From assembly GCA_002361625.1 (NCBI GenBank), contig DETL01000014.1, positions 229,800 to 263,935 on the forward strand: a stretch of 34,136 bases of DNA. Reading direction: 5' to 3'. Source of the stretch: Bacteroidales bacterium UBA3289 (lineage in GTDB: Bacteria; Bacteroidota; Bacteroidia; Bacteroidales; UBA932). The position numbers and the translations under genes were made by a program. The notes beneath the pieces are model-generated. The model searched no databases. It saw only the letters and a program-made list of their open reading frames with translations, and was not told the DNA's origin. Numbering within the stretch: position 1 is the stretch's first letter; each line of letters begins with the position of its first letter. Positions 1 through 9,433 of this stretch are shown in pieces.

Positions 1-108
1 AACTGCACGAACACCCGCGCCTGCGAGATGGAGTGCCCGAAGCATGTCACCATCGACCACATTGCCCGCCTGAACCGCGAATATCTGAAGGCCCGCTTCA
101 GCGAGTAA
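1..108 (+). CDS. frdB: Fumarate reductase/succinate dehydrogenase iron-sulfur subunit, C-terminal end (partial)
   Basis: Only the last 35 codons are inside the window, in frame 1 and ending with TAA. The peptide carries the final cysteine cluster of the B subunit (CTNTRACEMECPKHV) followed by the tail HIARLNREYLKARF. In this family these cysteines help ligate the [3Fe-4S]/[4Fe-4S] centres that pass electrons between the flavoprotein subunit and the membrane anchor. The CxxxxxCxxxCP pattern and the INREYL-like tail match the Bacteroides-type quinol:fumarate reductase/succinate dehydrogenase. Being last before a hairpin terminator fits the usual C-A-B order with B at the 3' end. Direction of catalysis (frdB or sdhB) cannot be told from this fragment. 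Confidence 0.78.
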   Translation, partial: NCTNTRACEMECPKHVTIDHIARLNREYLKARFSE

Positions 109-132
109 TCATCGGAATACCTCAATAGGATT

Positions 133-166
133 ACCGCAGGAATCAATCGGTTTCTGCGGTATTTTT
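133..166 (+). terminator. Intrinsic terminator after frdB
   Basis: A 10-bp stem (ACCGCAGGAA at 133-142 with TTTCTGCGGT at 151-160, one G-T wobble) closes an 8-base loop and is followed by ATTTTT. It lies 25 bases beyond the frdB stop codon. Confidence 0.85.
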
Positions 167-418
167 ATGCATCTTACGATTTGATAGGCTAAATCTTGGA
201 AGTCCGGAATAATAGGCCTTGCAGGTATCTGGAGAGGAAAATAGAGGTAAAAAAGAAATAAATGGACATTTTATTAAAAAAAATTATTATTATAGTTTAT
301 CAGATGAATTGAAATATTAATAACATTTTTTTAGTATATTTCGGAAAAATAATAGAAAATTATATTCAGATAAGCCGTAAGAACTTAACTATTCGTAAAC
401 TGTGAGCTACCAGACGGA

Positions 419-450
419 TTTGCAAAATTGAATTTTGTTTTCAAACTTTG
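419..450 (+). promoter_or_regulatory. Candidate promoter of the susC operon
   Basis: TTTG at 419-422 is separated by 20 bp from AAACTTTG at 443-450. This matches the Bacteroidota consensus TTTG-N19-21-TAnnTTTG except for the first T of the -7 box. It predicts a start near 456-458 and a leader of about 90 bases before the susC ATG. The mismatch in the -7 box keeps confidence moderate. Confidence 0.45.
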
Positions 451-549
451 CATCCGCTGTCGTTTTACCCAAACGACTATAGTAGTGTATCAGGTACAAA
501 ACAGAAATAGTTTGTATCAAAATATTTATGTTTAACTAATCTATTACTT

Positions 550-3540
550 ATGAAAAAAGTAAAGCTTATGATCGCATCGTTGATGATTCTGATCGCGGGC
601 TCCGCTTTCGCGCAGAACATCAAGGTGTCCGGTACCGTTACGGACAGTAATGGTGATCCGGTTCCCGGTGCGGCCGTCATGCTCCAGGGAAGTTCCACAG
701 TGGGAACGGCAACGCTTGCGAACGGTACGTATTCGCTCTCTGTTCCCTCCAACGGTACGCTGGTGGCTTCGTCCGTAGGTTACAAGGATGCAATTGCCCC
801 CATCAATGGAAAGACGGTCATCAATTTCGTCCTTGAGGACGATGCCGAAGTCCTCGAGCAGGCCATCGCGGTGGGCTATGGTTCCGCCAAGAAAATCAGC
901 TCCATCGTGGGTTCCGTTTCGACCGTGAATTCCGAAACCATCAAGAACGCTCCGTCTTCCTCCGCCCTCGATCAGCTCCAGGGCCAGGTGGCCGGTCTGT
1001 CCGTTCTCTCCTATTCCGGTATTGCCGGTGATAACGCGGTGAGCATGACCCTCCATGGCGTCGGTTCCCTCGAGGCCAGCACTTCCCCGCTCTATGTGAT
1101 CGACGGTATTCCTTCCTCCAGCACCGCTGTGATGAACATGAACCCGAACGATATCGAGAGCGTCAGTGTCCTGAAGGATGCTTCCGCTACTTCTATCTAT
1201 GGTGCCCGTGCCGCGAACGGTGTCGTGTACATCTCCACTAAGTCCGGTTCTTACAACACCAAGGCTTCCGTCACCTATCGTGGTCAGTGGGGTGTTTCCA
1301 CCCTCGCCGACACCTCTCTGTATGAGAGCATGATGAGCAGCACCGAACTGATGGACTTCTGGGTGCGCGCCGGTATCCACAGCCAGGAATGGATCGACAA
1401 TACCTACCTGAAGAACGGATACAACTACAACACCCCTTGGTACAAGTACATGATGGATCTGTGGAACCCGCAGTACCAGAACGACCTCACCATCGAGGGC
1501 GGCGGTTCCAAGGTTGCCTATATGCTGGCTGCCTCCCAGTATCATCAGAAGGGTTATACTCCTGGTAACTTCTTCGATCGTTACACCCTCCGTTCCAACG
1601 TGCAGGCTCACCCGCTCGAGTGGCTCAAGACCGGCGTCAACCTGAATCTCAGCCTCTCCAACACCCAGCAGAATCCGAACTGGGGTTCCGCGGCGAACGG
1701 TATGTCCAACTACACTTCCGGCGGTCTCTCCTTCCTGCTGATCCCGATGTATCCGGCTTTGGACGAAGACGGAAACGTCTATGAGAAGAAGTTCCCTGGT
1801 CAGAACAGAATCACTCCGACCTATTTCATGGAGAATCATATCGACCAGTATGACCGCTACGGTGCAAATGGTAACGTGTTCGTGGAAATCGAACCCATCC
1901 GCAACCTCAAGTTCGTTTCCCGTGCCGGTGTGGACGGTTATATCCGCCTGAATAACTGGGAAACCACCCCGTCTTATGTGCAGGCCAACGGCGGCACCGC
2001 CAGTGTCGGTCACTCCAGCGCGCTGGAATATGCCGCGAACATCACCAATACCGCCGAGTATTCCTTCCAGATCACGGATGACCACAAGTTCAGTGTTCTC
2101 GCCGGTCACGAAGGTGTGAAGAATTACTATACCTACTTCTACGCCCAGTCCTCCGGTCAGACCGATGACCGTCTGGCCCGTATCGACGACGGTACCGCCG
2201 ATTCCCGCGGTATTGGCGAGAGCTACACGGAAAGCCGCTTCCTCTCTTTCTTCGGTCACGCCGACTACACGCTGATGGACCGCTACATTTTCGATGTCAC
2301 CGTTCGTAACGACGCTTCTTCCCGTTTCGGTAAGGATGTCCGCCATGCGACCTTCTGGTCCGTCGGTGGCATGTGGAAACTCAAGAAAGAAAACTTCCTG
2401 AGAAATGTCCGTGCCGTCAATGACCTGAACCTGAAGATCAGCTACGGTACCCAGGGTAATGCCGGTATCGGTGATTACAGCCACCTCGGTCTGGTCGGTG
2501 CCACCGCCAAGTATGCCGATGGCAACGGTATCCATGTCGCCCAGCCGGCCAACTCCCACCTCACCTGGGAGCGTCAGGGCCTGTTCACCACTACCCTTAG
2601 CGGTCGTGTATTTGATTTCCTGGACTTCGACCTCGAGTACTACATTAGGAAGACTTCCTCGATGCTTCTCGACGTTCCCCAGCCTTATACCGCCGGTATC
2701 GACGAAGCTACCAATAACGTGGGCAGTCTCGAGAACAGGGGTGTCGACGTAACCCTCGGCATGGATATTCTCCGTGGCCGTGATTACTGGATGCGTTTCA
2801 ACACCACCTTCAACTACAACGCCCAAAAGGTGACCGAGCTGTTCGACGGCAAGCAGTCATGGCCGATGTACAACTACATGATCGCTTATGTGGTCGGAAG
2901 CCCTGTCATGTTCTACAACCCGATTTTTGCCGGTATCGATCCGGAAGACGGTATGCCTATGTGGTATGTCCCGGGCGAGAATCCTGACGTGACGACCATG
3001 GACAAGACCACGAAGGTCTTCGACAGTGAGGGTCTGACCCAGAATACCGGCAAGAGACGCTATGCTCCGATCAACGGTGGTTTCAGTCTCTCCGGTGGCT
3101 GGAAGGGTCTCTCCATGCAGGCCGACTTCTCCTATGTGATCGGCAAGTACCTCGTTTCCAACGACGGTTACTTCTATGCCAACCCTGCCAACTTCTCCAC
3201 GATGAACACCAACAAGGCGGTTTCCGACTTCTGGACTCCGGAAAACAGGGATGCCAAGTGGCCGGATTGGTCCAAGGGTGCCGTGATGCAGTTTGACTCC
3301 CATCTGCTCGAGAATGCTTCCTTCCTCCGTCTGAAGAACCTCCAGATCGCTTACAGCCTTCCGAAGGTCATTCTGGGCTGGCAGAACGTCGTGAAGGACT
3401 TCAAGATCACCTTCACCGGACGTAACCTCCTCACCTTCACCAAGTATACCGGTATCGATCCGGAAATCAACTCCAACCTCACCTACGGTGTGGGCGGTAA
3501 CTCCAAGCAGTTCCTGGGCGGTATCGAGGTTAAGTTCTAA
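550..3540 (+). CDS. SusC/RagA-family TonB-linked outer-membrane transporter
   Basis: The 996-residue protein begins with a signal peptide (MKKVKLMIASLMILIAGSAFAQ). A CarboxypepD_reg-like beta-sandwich follows (from about residue 24, VSGTVTDSNGDPVPGA), then the plug domain with SusC-family signatures (YVIDGIP, DIESVSVLKDASATSIYGARAANG) and a long beta-barrel ending in the aromatic VKF. No STN domain precedes the plug, so it is probably not wired to an anti-sigma factor. SusC proteins import oligosaccharides or oligopeptides across the outer membrane with a SusD lipoprotein as lid, powered by TonB. The susD gene starts 19 bp downstream. No sensor, sulfatase or glycoside hydrolase is nearby, so the substrate is unknown; a protease gene downstream makes a RagAB-like peptide role possible but this is inference. 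Confidence 0.96.
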   Translation: MKKVKLMIASLMILIAGSAFAQNIKVSGTVTDSNGDPVPGAAVMLQGSSTVGTATLANGTYSLSVPSNGTLVASSVGYKDAIAPINGKTVINFVLEDDAEVLEQAIAVGYGSAKKISSIVGSVSTVNSETIKNAPSSSALDQLQGQVAGLSVLSYSGIAGDNAVSMTLHGVGSLEASTSPLYVIDGIPSSSTAVMNMNPNDIESVSVLKDASATSIYGARAANGVVYISTKSGSYNTKASVTYRGQWGVSTLADTSLYESMMSSTELMDFWVRAGIHSQEWIDNTYLKNGYNYNTPWYKYMMDLWNPQYQNDLTIEGGGSKVAYMLAASQYHQKGYTPGNFFDRYTLRSNVQAHPLEWLKTGVNLNLSLSNTQQNPNWGSAANGMSNYTSGGLSFLLIPMYPALDEDGNVYEKKFPGQNRITPTYFMENHIDQYDRYGANGNVFVEIEPIRNLKFVSRAGVDGYIRLNNWETTPSYVQANGGTASVGHSSALEYAANITNTAEYSFQITDDHKFSVLAGHEGVKNYYTYFYAQSSGQTDDRLARIDDGTADSRGIGESYTESRFLSFFGHADYTLMDRYIFDVTVRNDASSRFGKDVRHATFWSVGGMWKLKKENFLRNVRAVNDLNLKISYGTQGNAGIGDYSHLGLVGATAKYADGNGIHVAQPANSHLTWERQGLFTTTLSGRVFDFLDFDLEYYIRKTSSMLLDVPQPYTAGIDEATNNVGSLENRGVDVTLGMDILRGRDYWMRFNTTFNYNAQKVTELFDGKQSWPMYNYMIAYVVGSPVMFYNPIFAGIDPEDGMPMWYVPGENPDVTTMDKTTKVFDSEGLTQNTGKRRYAPINGGFSLSGGWKGLSMQADFSYVIGKYLVSNDGYFYANPANFSTMNTNKAVSDFWTPENRDAKWPDWSKGAVMQFDSHLLENASFLRLKNLQIAYSLPKVILGWQNVVKDFKITFTGRNLLTFTKYTGIDPEINSNLTYGVGGNSKQFLGGIEVKF

Positions 3541-3559
3541 CGGATAAAACAGAACGAAT

Positions 3560-5083
3560 ATGAAAAAGATCATCAACATACTTGCGCTCGGCGCCGCTGT
3601 CAGCCTGTTTGCTTCCTGCGATCTGGACCTGATGCCTAACAACGCCATCGCTTACAATCCTGAACAGATTGTGGAGAGCGCCAGCGACCTCACCGGTTTC
3701 GAGAACGGCATGTTCGCCTATTTCCGCGGTACGCAGTACGGTGTTTATAACATCGCTTCCGAGGTTATGTGCGACGGTTTCAATGCCATGGCCGATTTCG
3801 GCAACAACTATGGATCCATCCATCGTACTGACAATTCTTTCTCTGCCACGGATTATGATGCCGAGGACCACTGGGAGAATATCTATCATGCCATCATGCG
3901 TTACAACGTCGTCATCAACGGCCTGAAGGTCAACGTTCCCGCTGATCTCCAGAAAGCTGCCGCCGTTGTTCGCGGTGAGGGTTATTTCTTCCGTGCCGAT
4001 TCCTATCTGCGTCTCGTCCGCCTGTATGGAAAGGCCTATGCGCACAGCACTCCGTCTTCCGACCTGGGCGTTCCCCTGGTGCTCGAATATGACCAGACGG
4101 CCCGTCCCGCCCGCAATACCATCCAGGAAGTCTATGACCAGATCAAGGCCGACCTCGATTCCGCTGCCGTCCTTCTGGCCGGTGTTCCCGGTAAGGTCCG
4201 TGCCCAGAAGCCGACCATCGATGCCGTCAACGCCCTGTATGCCCGTTACTATCTGGATATCAAGGATTACAGCAACGCTGCCAGCTATGCTCAGAACGTG
4301 ATTTCTTCCGCCGCGGGTTATGCGCTCTCTTCCACTGCTGAAGCCATGCAGAAGGAGTGGATCAACGATGAAGGCAACGAGCCTGTCCTTCAGCTCTATG
4401 CCACTTACGCCGAGCGTCCGAACCGTAACTATGATGCGTGGACGAATACCGGCCGTGATCCGGAGCATGGGGACTATTTCCGTCCTTATTTCATCCCTTC
4501 CAACAACCTGATGAAGCTGTATGAGGAGAATGACCTTCGCCTGGCACAGTGGTTTGACAAGGGTGATTACGAGGTATTCTTCAACAGCGATTATCATAGC
4601 GACCTCTTCTATGTCTTCACGAAGTACCTGGGCAATCCTGCCCTTCGCTCCACTCCGGAGGCCGTGCCTGACGGTTACCAGGCCGTGAAGCCCATCCTGA
4701 TCAGCGAAATGTACCTGATTTCCGCCGAGGCCAACCTGGCTGCCAACAATACTTCCGCTGCGAAGACTGCCCTTAACGCCCTTCAGACTGCCCGTGGCGC
4801 TTCCGCTACGGATGCGAATGCCGCCAATATCCACAACGAGTGGTTCAAGGAGACGGTTGGACAGGGCTACCGCATGGTGTGCCTGAAGCGTTGGAACGAA
4901 GGTTTCAGCAGCCGGCCTGGCCAGGCCGGTGCCGTGGCTGCCGGTGCGCTGGCACAGGGTGCCGCCTATGAGACCAAGTCCCTCCCGGCCGGAGACTTCC
5001 ACTATCAGTGGCCGATCCCGTCCCACGAGTTCGAGGTGAACGACAATCTGGTCCAGAATCCCGGCTACAGCGCTGCAGAATAA
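3560..5083 (+). CDS. SusD/RagB-family nutrient-binding lipoprotein
   Basis: A 507-residue protein with a lipoprotein signal ending LFASC (acylated Cys20), then the SusD pattern: an N-terminal helical TPR-like part (for example EDHWENIYHAIMRYNVVI, then RGEGYFFRADSYLRLVRLYG) and a C-terminal end rich in SusD features (ISEMYLISAEANLA, then KRWNEGF and a closing NPGY). SusD proteins sit on the outer leaflet and clamp substrate over the SusC barrel. The gene is 19 bp after susC and 24 bp before the next lipoprotein gene, so the three are one transcription unit. Length is ordinary for the family. The ligand cannot be predicted from sequence by eye. Confidence 0.95.
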   Translation: MKKIINILALGAAVSLFASCDLDLMPNNAIAYNPEQIVESASDLTGFENGMFAYFRGTQYGVYNIASEVMCDGFNAMADFGNNYGSIHRTDNSFSATDYDAEDHWENIYHAIMRYNVVINGLKVNVPADLQKAAAVVRGEGYFFRADSYLRLVRLYGKAYAHSTPSSDLGVPLVLEYDQTARPARNTIQEVYDQIKADLDSAAVLLAGVPGKVRAQKPTIDAVNALYARYYLDIKDYSNAASYAQNVISSAAGYALSSTAEAMQKEWINDEGNEPVLQLYATYAERPNRNYDAWTNTGRDPEHGDYFRPYFIPSNNLMKLYEENDLRLAQWFDKGDYEVFFNSDYHSDLFYVFTKYLGNPALRSTPEAVPDGYQAVKPILISEMYLISAEANLAANNTSAAKTALNALQTARGASATDANAANIHNEWFKETVGQGYRMVCLKRWNEGFSSRPGQAGAVAAGALAQGAAYETKSLPAGDFHYQWPIPSHEFEVNDNLVQNPGYSAAE

Positions 5084-5107
5084 TCATATCCTTAAAAAAG
5101 TTCGAAT

Positions 5108-6025
5108 ATGAAATATTTAGCTAAAATATGCATCGCGGGTTTAGCGACCCTTTCCCTGGCGGCCTGCTCGCATGTGGCCCAGTATCACGGTGAGGATTTC
5201 GTGGCTTTCAAAGGCTCTTCCTACAACATCAAGGAGAGCGCCGGCTCCATGAAGATTGGCGTCACTGCCTATCCTCAGAGTGGAAATCCCAACACGACCG
5301 TTTCCTTCAAGGTTGTGGAAAAAACGGCCAAAGCCGGAACGGACTTCTCCGTTGAACCTGCCTCTGGTGTCCTTACTTTCGCTGGGGATTCGATCCAGTA
5401 TATCACGGTCAACGTGGTGGATCACGACGGCGTCTATACCGGCGACCTCGATTTCTCCCTCCAGATCGAAAGTGCGACGAACAATTATTCCTTCCCTCAC
5501 TACAACACCGTATCGATCAAGATCAATGATGAGGATCATCCGCTCCTTGACCTGTTCGGCTCCTATACGATGGGTGGTGTCATCCTGGCTAGCAGCGGTT
5601 ACACCAATGGCAGTTGGGACATGGAAGTCAGTGCCTACGAAGGCGATGTCACCCGTATTTGGATGGACATCACCGCTCCGATCTTCTCGCCGGATTTATA
5701 TGGAAGCTACTTTAAGAAGAAGCCGAACGTGTATGCCGAGGTTTCTGAAGACAAGAGCACGATTTCCATTCCGTATCCTCAGGAAACGGCTGCTACACCC
5801 GACGACCTGTTCGGCGGCTTTACGCAGGACGACCATTTCTTCTTCTACAAATGGGACGACGAGGCCGGTGTGTTCCTGACCGAACCCGGACATGTTGTAT
5901 TCACGAAGCAGGAAGACGGATCTTACGCGACGGAGGATTACTATGGCTTCGCCACACCGGATGCGACCGACGGACTGTTCTACTATTGGATGAACGTCTG
6001 GGATGGTTACTTTGTGAAAAAGTAA
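5108..6025 (+). CDS. Surface lipoprotein with a Calx-beta-like domain, third gene of the SusCD operon
   Basis: A 305-residue protein with a lipobox LAAC (Cys20). Residues of about 30-145 look like a Calx-beta immunoglobulin-type fold: KAGTDFSVEPASGVLTFAGDS, then VNVVDHDGVYTGDLDFSLQI and a closing SIKINDEDHP. The remainder (about 150-305) is rich in Tyr, Trp and Phe and in Asp/Gly turns, and I do not recognise it; it may be a ligand-binding beta domain. Position directly behind SusD is where SusE/SusF-like or other surface glycan/peptide-binding lipoproteins are usually found. The role as an auxiliary binding protein is inferred from context. A strong terminator follows, so this is the operon's last gene. 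Confidence 0.75.
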   Translation: MKYLAKICIAGLATLSLAACSHVAQYHGEDFVAFKGSSYNIKESAGSMKIGVTAYPQSGNPNTTVSFKVVEKTAKAGTDFSVEPASGVLTFAGDSIQYITVNVVDHDGVYTGDLDFSLQIESATNNYSFPHYNTVSIKINDEDHPLLDLFGSYTMGGVILASSGYTNGSWDMEVSAYEGDVTRIWMDITAPIFSPDLYGSYFKKKPNVYAEVSEDKSTISIPYPQETAATPDDLFGGFTQDDHFFFYKWDDEAGVFLTEPGHVVFTKQEDGSYATEDYYGFATPDATDGLFYYWMNVWDGYFVKK

Positions 6026-6040
6026 TGATTGAATGCTCAC

Positions 6041-6076
6041 GAAAAGGGCCTGTCCGCTTGCGGACGGGCTCTTTTT
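6041..6076 (+). terminator. Intrinsic terminator after the SusCD operon
   Basis: GGGCCTGTCCG (6046-6056) pairs with CGGACGGGCTC (6061-6071) around a CTTG tetraloop, with two G-T wobbles. An A run lies on the left and TTTTT on the right, so the stem can extend and it could work in either direction. It sits only 18 bases before the next gene. Confidence 0.88.
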
Positions 6077-6093
6077 AACCGTTTTATAAGCGT

Positions 6094-6792
6094 ATGAAAA
6101 GAATAGTTTTCCTGCTGCTGGGAATGATGGTTGTCTTCCCCGCTTTCTCTCAACCAAATAAGGATCGTTGGGCCTTCAAACCCAAGGATTCCTGGCCGTT
6201 CCTTTATGACGATTTCACTCCCGGGATCGTGTGTTCCGACACCGGAGACGATATCCTGATGGGAGACGTCAATATTTCTGTCCTGAACCAGAAACTGTAT
6301 TACGTAAAGGGCGAAACGATCATGGAGGCGGACATGCTGAAAGTCTTCTCCGTGCGGGTCGGGGCGGAAGTTTTCGTAAACGTGGCTGGAAAACTGTACA
6401 AGGTTCTTTCGGAATCAAAAGGCGGTGCGGCGATCCTTGCCCGGTATCTCGATACGGAGGAAATGAACAAGACGAATATCGGATACGGCGTTTCCTCCTC
6501 GGTTGCCACTACACAGCGCGTAGCGGGGCTTGCCATGGACAGCAATGCCGGAATCAACATCAACCAGGCCATCGCTTCCAAAGAAAGCGGCAAGGAGATT
6601 CCCGTTGCCGAAAAATACTATATCCTGTTTTGCAGGAACCGGATCGTTCCGGCCTTGAAACGGGAAGTCATGGACATTCCCGGATTGGACAAGAACAAAG
6701 CCAAGGCTTTTTTCAAGGAACACAAAATCAAATGGTCACGTCCCGAATCATTGACGGAAGTGGCTGATTTTCTGACAGAAAACCTACTCTAG
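6094..6792 (+). CDS. Secreted protein of unknown function, upstream of subtilase
   Basis: A 232-residue protein with a clear Sec signal peptide (MKRIVFLLLGMMVVFPAFSQ), followed by a soluble, mixed alpha/beta sequence without transmembrane segments or cysteine pairs. I do not recognise a family. The central part (KLYYVKGETIMEADML, then VGAEVFVNVAGKLYKVL) looks like repeated short beta strands; the C-terminal third is helical and basic (KNKAKAFFKEHKIKW). It is one base away from the protease gene and so almost certainly co-transcribed with it and the PorV/PorQ-like gene. It could be a periplasmic or surface partner of the protease; that is inference from position only. No promoter is obvious between the preceding terminator and its start. 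Confidence 0.7.
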   Translation: MKRIVFLLLGMMVVFPAFSQPNKDRWAFKPKDSWPFLYDDFTPGIVCSDTGDDILMGDVNISVLNQKLYYVKGETIMEADMLKVFSVRVGAEVFVNVAGKLYKVLSESKGGAAILARYLDTEEMNKTNIGYGVSSSVATTQRVAGLAMDSNAGININQAIASKESGKEIPVAEKYYILFCRNRIVPALKREVMDIPGLDKNKAKAFFKEHKIKWSRPESLTEVADFLTENLL

Positions 6793-6793
6793 A

Positions 6794-9427
6794 ATGATGA
6801 AGGACAAATTATTTCCGATGGGATGGGCTGCCGCGCTAATCCTGCTGACCGGCTGTCAGCAGGAAATGGTGACGGAAGTTGCGACCAAAGCCGCGTTCCA
6901 GGAACCCGAACAGGAAAGCATCTATGTCGCAGGAACGGCGAACATCCTTTTGGATGAAGAAACAGTCCAATGGATCGAGTCGGGAATGCCCGAGACCCGG
7001 GCTGCCGCCTCTTTCAACAACGCCGTGGGTGAAATCGGCATGAACCGTCTCGAACGGATCTTTCCGGATGCCGGCGAATTCGAACAGCGCTCCCGGGAAA
7101 TGGGGCTTCACCGCTGGTATCGGATCCATTTCAGTCCGTCCGTCGAAAAGAACCAGGCCAGGGATATTCTCCGCCAGGTCGATGGGATCAAGGCCTTTGA
7201 ACCGGTCGTCAAGGCCAAGAAGATGAATTATCCTTTCAACGACCCCCAGTTCGGTTCCCAGTGGCAATACCGGAATGATGGAAGCAAAACGGACTGGGTT
7301 GCCGGAGCCGACATGCAAGTCATTCCCGTGTGGCGGTATTTTACGACCGGCGATCCGGCCGTATCCGTTGCCGTCGTGGATGGTGGCGTTCAGCTCAACC
7401 ATGAGGACCTGGCTGGAAACATCGATGCGACCAACAGTCATAACTTCGTCAATGACAGCGATTACGTCACTCCGAACGACCATGGGACCCATGTGGCCGG
7501 AACCATTGCGGCCGTCAACAACAACGGACTCGGCGTGGTCGGTCTGGCCGGCGGTGATGCCGCCGAAGGGAAAAAGGGCGTCCGGGTGATGTCCTGCCAG
7601 GTTTTCTCGGACAACGGAAGCGGCGGTTTCGAGGCGGCCATCAAATGGGCGGCCGACCACGGCGCCGTCCTTTGCAACAACAGCTGGGGCTATGATTTCG
7701 GCAATGAAGACGGTACTTTCCGCGATGAGGAAGCCCGGGAAACCCACGAGTTCTTCCTGCAGCCCAACACCGGCGAATACGCGTCTGCCCTGAAATCGGC
7801 GATCGATTATTTTAACAAGTATGCCGGAGTCGATGCAAGCGGTAAACAGACCGGACCTATGGCCGGCGGCGTCTGCCTTTTCTCCGCCGGCAACGACGGC
7901 AAGCCCTGGGGTTCTCCCGCCTGCTATTCGGGCGTGGTGGCGGTCGGTGCCATCGGTCCCCAGGGAGGCAGGGCCTATTATTCCAATTATGGCGATTGGG
8001 TGGACATATCCGCTACCGGCGGAGACGCCAACTACAGCCAGATTCTCAGCACGGTCATCAACAATGGATATGGCTCATACCAGGGAACCTCGATGTCTTG
8101 TCCGCACGCCACGGGTGTCGCGGCGCTGCTGGTTTCCTACTTCGGCGGCCCTGGTTTCACGCGTGAAATGCTCTTGGAAAGACTCCTGAAGGCCAAGAGT
8201 CCCACCCTGGTCCTGGATGTCCAGCAGATCGGCGTCATGATGGACGCCATGGCCTCTTTCACCTATGGCGAAGACCTGACTCCGGCGAAGGTGACGGATC
8301 TTTCCGCGACGGCCAAATCCAATACCGTGACCGCATCCTGGTCCGTAACCGGTTCGGGAAAGATACCGGCTGCCGGTTATTATCTGTTCTCCGGAACGGA
8401 CAAGGACGCCGTCATGGGTTCCACGCCGGATAAAACCGGCAAGGGAGTCCGCAGGACCACCGTCATCTCCACGCCTTACGAAGTCGGTGAGACGGTTTCC
8501 CAGTCCATCCAGGGCCTTTCCTTCGAAACGCCCTACTGGTTCAAGGTCATCGGATTTGACAAGCAGCCGTCCTTCTCGGAGGAGTCGGAGATGTATTCCG
8601 TTACGACGCCGGCCAACAATCCGCCGGTCATCACCCCGTCCGAATCGACGGAAGGACTGGCGATCCGCAGTTTCGAGAGCAAGACCCTCTCTTTCGTCGT
8701 GACGGATCCGGACGACCACACGTTCACCTTGGAGATCACGCCCGGCTCAGATGCGGAAACCTGGTATGATACCAGTGCGGGAAAGACCGTCAGGATTGAT
8801 GGAAACAAGGTGGATGCGGGTACGTATCACGCCCTGATCACTGCGACGGACCGGTACAAGGCGTCCAGCACCTATACGCTCACCTACCGGATCCTTCCCA
8901 ACAATCCTCCGGTGGCCGTCAAGGATATCTCCGACATGATCCTGAGCGGACAAGGCGAACCGGTGGAGCTTTCAGTCGCGGAGTACTTTAACGATCCCGA
9001 CGGAGAAACGCTTACCTACAGTGCCGTGAATACGTCGCCGGCCGTCCTGCACGCGACGGTCAATGCCGGCATCCTCCACATTACCCCGATCGGTTTCGGC
9101 GCCTCTTCCGTGACCGTGACCGCGCAGGATGCCCGGGGAGAGAAGGTTTCCATCACCTTCCGGGTCCTGGTCCGAAAGCCGGGAGTCGAGTATCAGGCCT
9201 ATCCCAATCCGGTGTCGGACTTCCTCTATATCGCCACGGGCTTGAATGAGGAAAGTACGGACATCAAGGTGGTTTCCGCCACCGGCGCCACCCTCTGGGA
9301 AGGAACGGTCAATACCAGCGCCTTCGATCCGGCCAAGGTGGATTTCTCCTCCTATGCTCCCGGACAGTACGGTCTTCTCCTCAAGTTCGGAGGAAAGGAA
9401 TATTATGAAACCATCGTCAAAAGATAA
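6794..9427 (+). CDS. Subtilisin-like (S8) serine protease with lipobox and T9SS-like sorting domain
   Basis: An 877-residue secreted protease. The N-terminus ends in a lipobox ILLTGC (Cys21). About 40-150 resembles an inhibitor-type propeptide. The S8 catalytic triad is complete: Asp196 in VAVVDGGV, His230 in DHGTHVAG and Ser433 in GTSMSCPHATG, with the oxyanion Asn region FSAGNDG. Behind the catalytic domain lie a fibronectin-III-like domain (from about 495, DLSATAKSNTVTASW), cadherin-like domains with DPDDHTFTLEI and NPPVA motifs, and a C-terminal YQAYPNPVSDFLYI...PGQYGLLLKF...YETIVKR segment of the type A T9SS sorting domain. A PorV/PorQ-like gene follows 6 bp later. Carrying both a lipoprotein signal and a sorting domain is unusual. 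Start at the first ATG; a second ATG is the next codon. Confidence 0.93.
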   Translation: MMKDKLFPMGWAAALILLTGCQQEMVTEVATKAAFQEPEQESIYVAGTANILLDEETVQWIESGMPETRAAASFNNAVGEIGMNRLERIFPDAGEFEQRSREMGLHRWYRIHFSPSVEKNQARDILRQVDGIKAFEPVVKAKKMNYPFNDPQFGSQWQYRNDGSKTDWVAGADMQVIPVWRYFTTGDPAVSVAVVDGGVQLNHEDLAGNIDATNSHNFVNDSDYVTPNDHGTHVAGTIAAVNNNGLGVVGLAGGDAAEGKKGVRVMSCQVFSDNGSGGFEAAIKWAADHGAVLCNNSWGYDFGNEDGTFRDEEARETHEFFLQPNTGEYASALKSAIDYFNKYAGVDASGKQTGPMAGGVCLFSAGNDGKPWGSPACYSGVVAVGAIGPQGGRAYYSNYGDWVDISATGGDANYSQILSTVINNGYGSYQGTSMSCPHATGVAALLVSYFGGPGFTREMLLERLLKAKSPTLVLDVQQIGVMMDAMASFTYGEDLTPAKVTDLSATAKSNTVTASWSVTGSGKIPAAGYYLFSGTDKDAVMGSTPDKTGKGVRRTTVISTPYEVGETVSQSIQGLSFETPYWFKVIGFDKQPSFSEESEMYSVTTPANNPPVITPSESTEGLAIRSFESKTLSFVVTDPDDHTFTLEITPGSDAETWYDTSAGKTVRIDGNKVDAGTYHALITATDRYKASSTYTLTYRILPNNPPVAVKDISDMILSGQGEPVELSVAEYFNDPDGETLTYSAVNTSPAVLHATVNAGILHITPIGFGASSVTVTAQDARGEKVSITFRVLVRKPGVEYQAYPNPVSDFLYIATGLNEESTDIKVVSATGATLWEGTVNTSAFDPAKVDFSSYAPGQYGLLLKFGGKEYYETIVKR

Positions 9428-9433
9428 ACAACT

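Larger units (their letters stand above)
109..549. other. AT-rich intergenic region, frdB to susC
   Basis: This 441-bp gap contains the frdB terminator at its left end and a candidate promoter near 419-450. Between about 230 and 370 it is very AT-rich with A and T runs, in sharp contrast to the GC-rich genes either side. I see no convincing small ORF, no RNA gene and no obvious binding site for a SusR or extracytoplasmic-function sigma system. The last ~90 bases would be the 5' leader of the SusC transcript. Confidence 0.6.

Noticed and set aside
508..535. Second promoter near the susC start (TAGTTTG followed by an AT-rich stretch)
   Set aside because: The box lacks one base of TAnnTTTG, and no TTTG lies at 19-21 bp from a usable -7 element.
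109..549. Riboswitch or small RNA in the susC leader
   Set aside because: Beyond the frdB terminator the region is AT-rich without conserved stems or a recognisable aptamer; nothing supports a named RNA.
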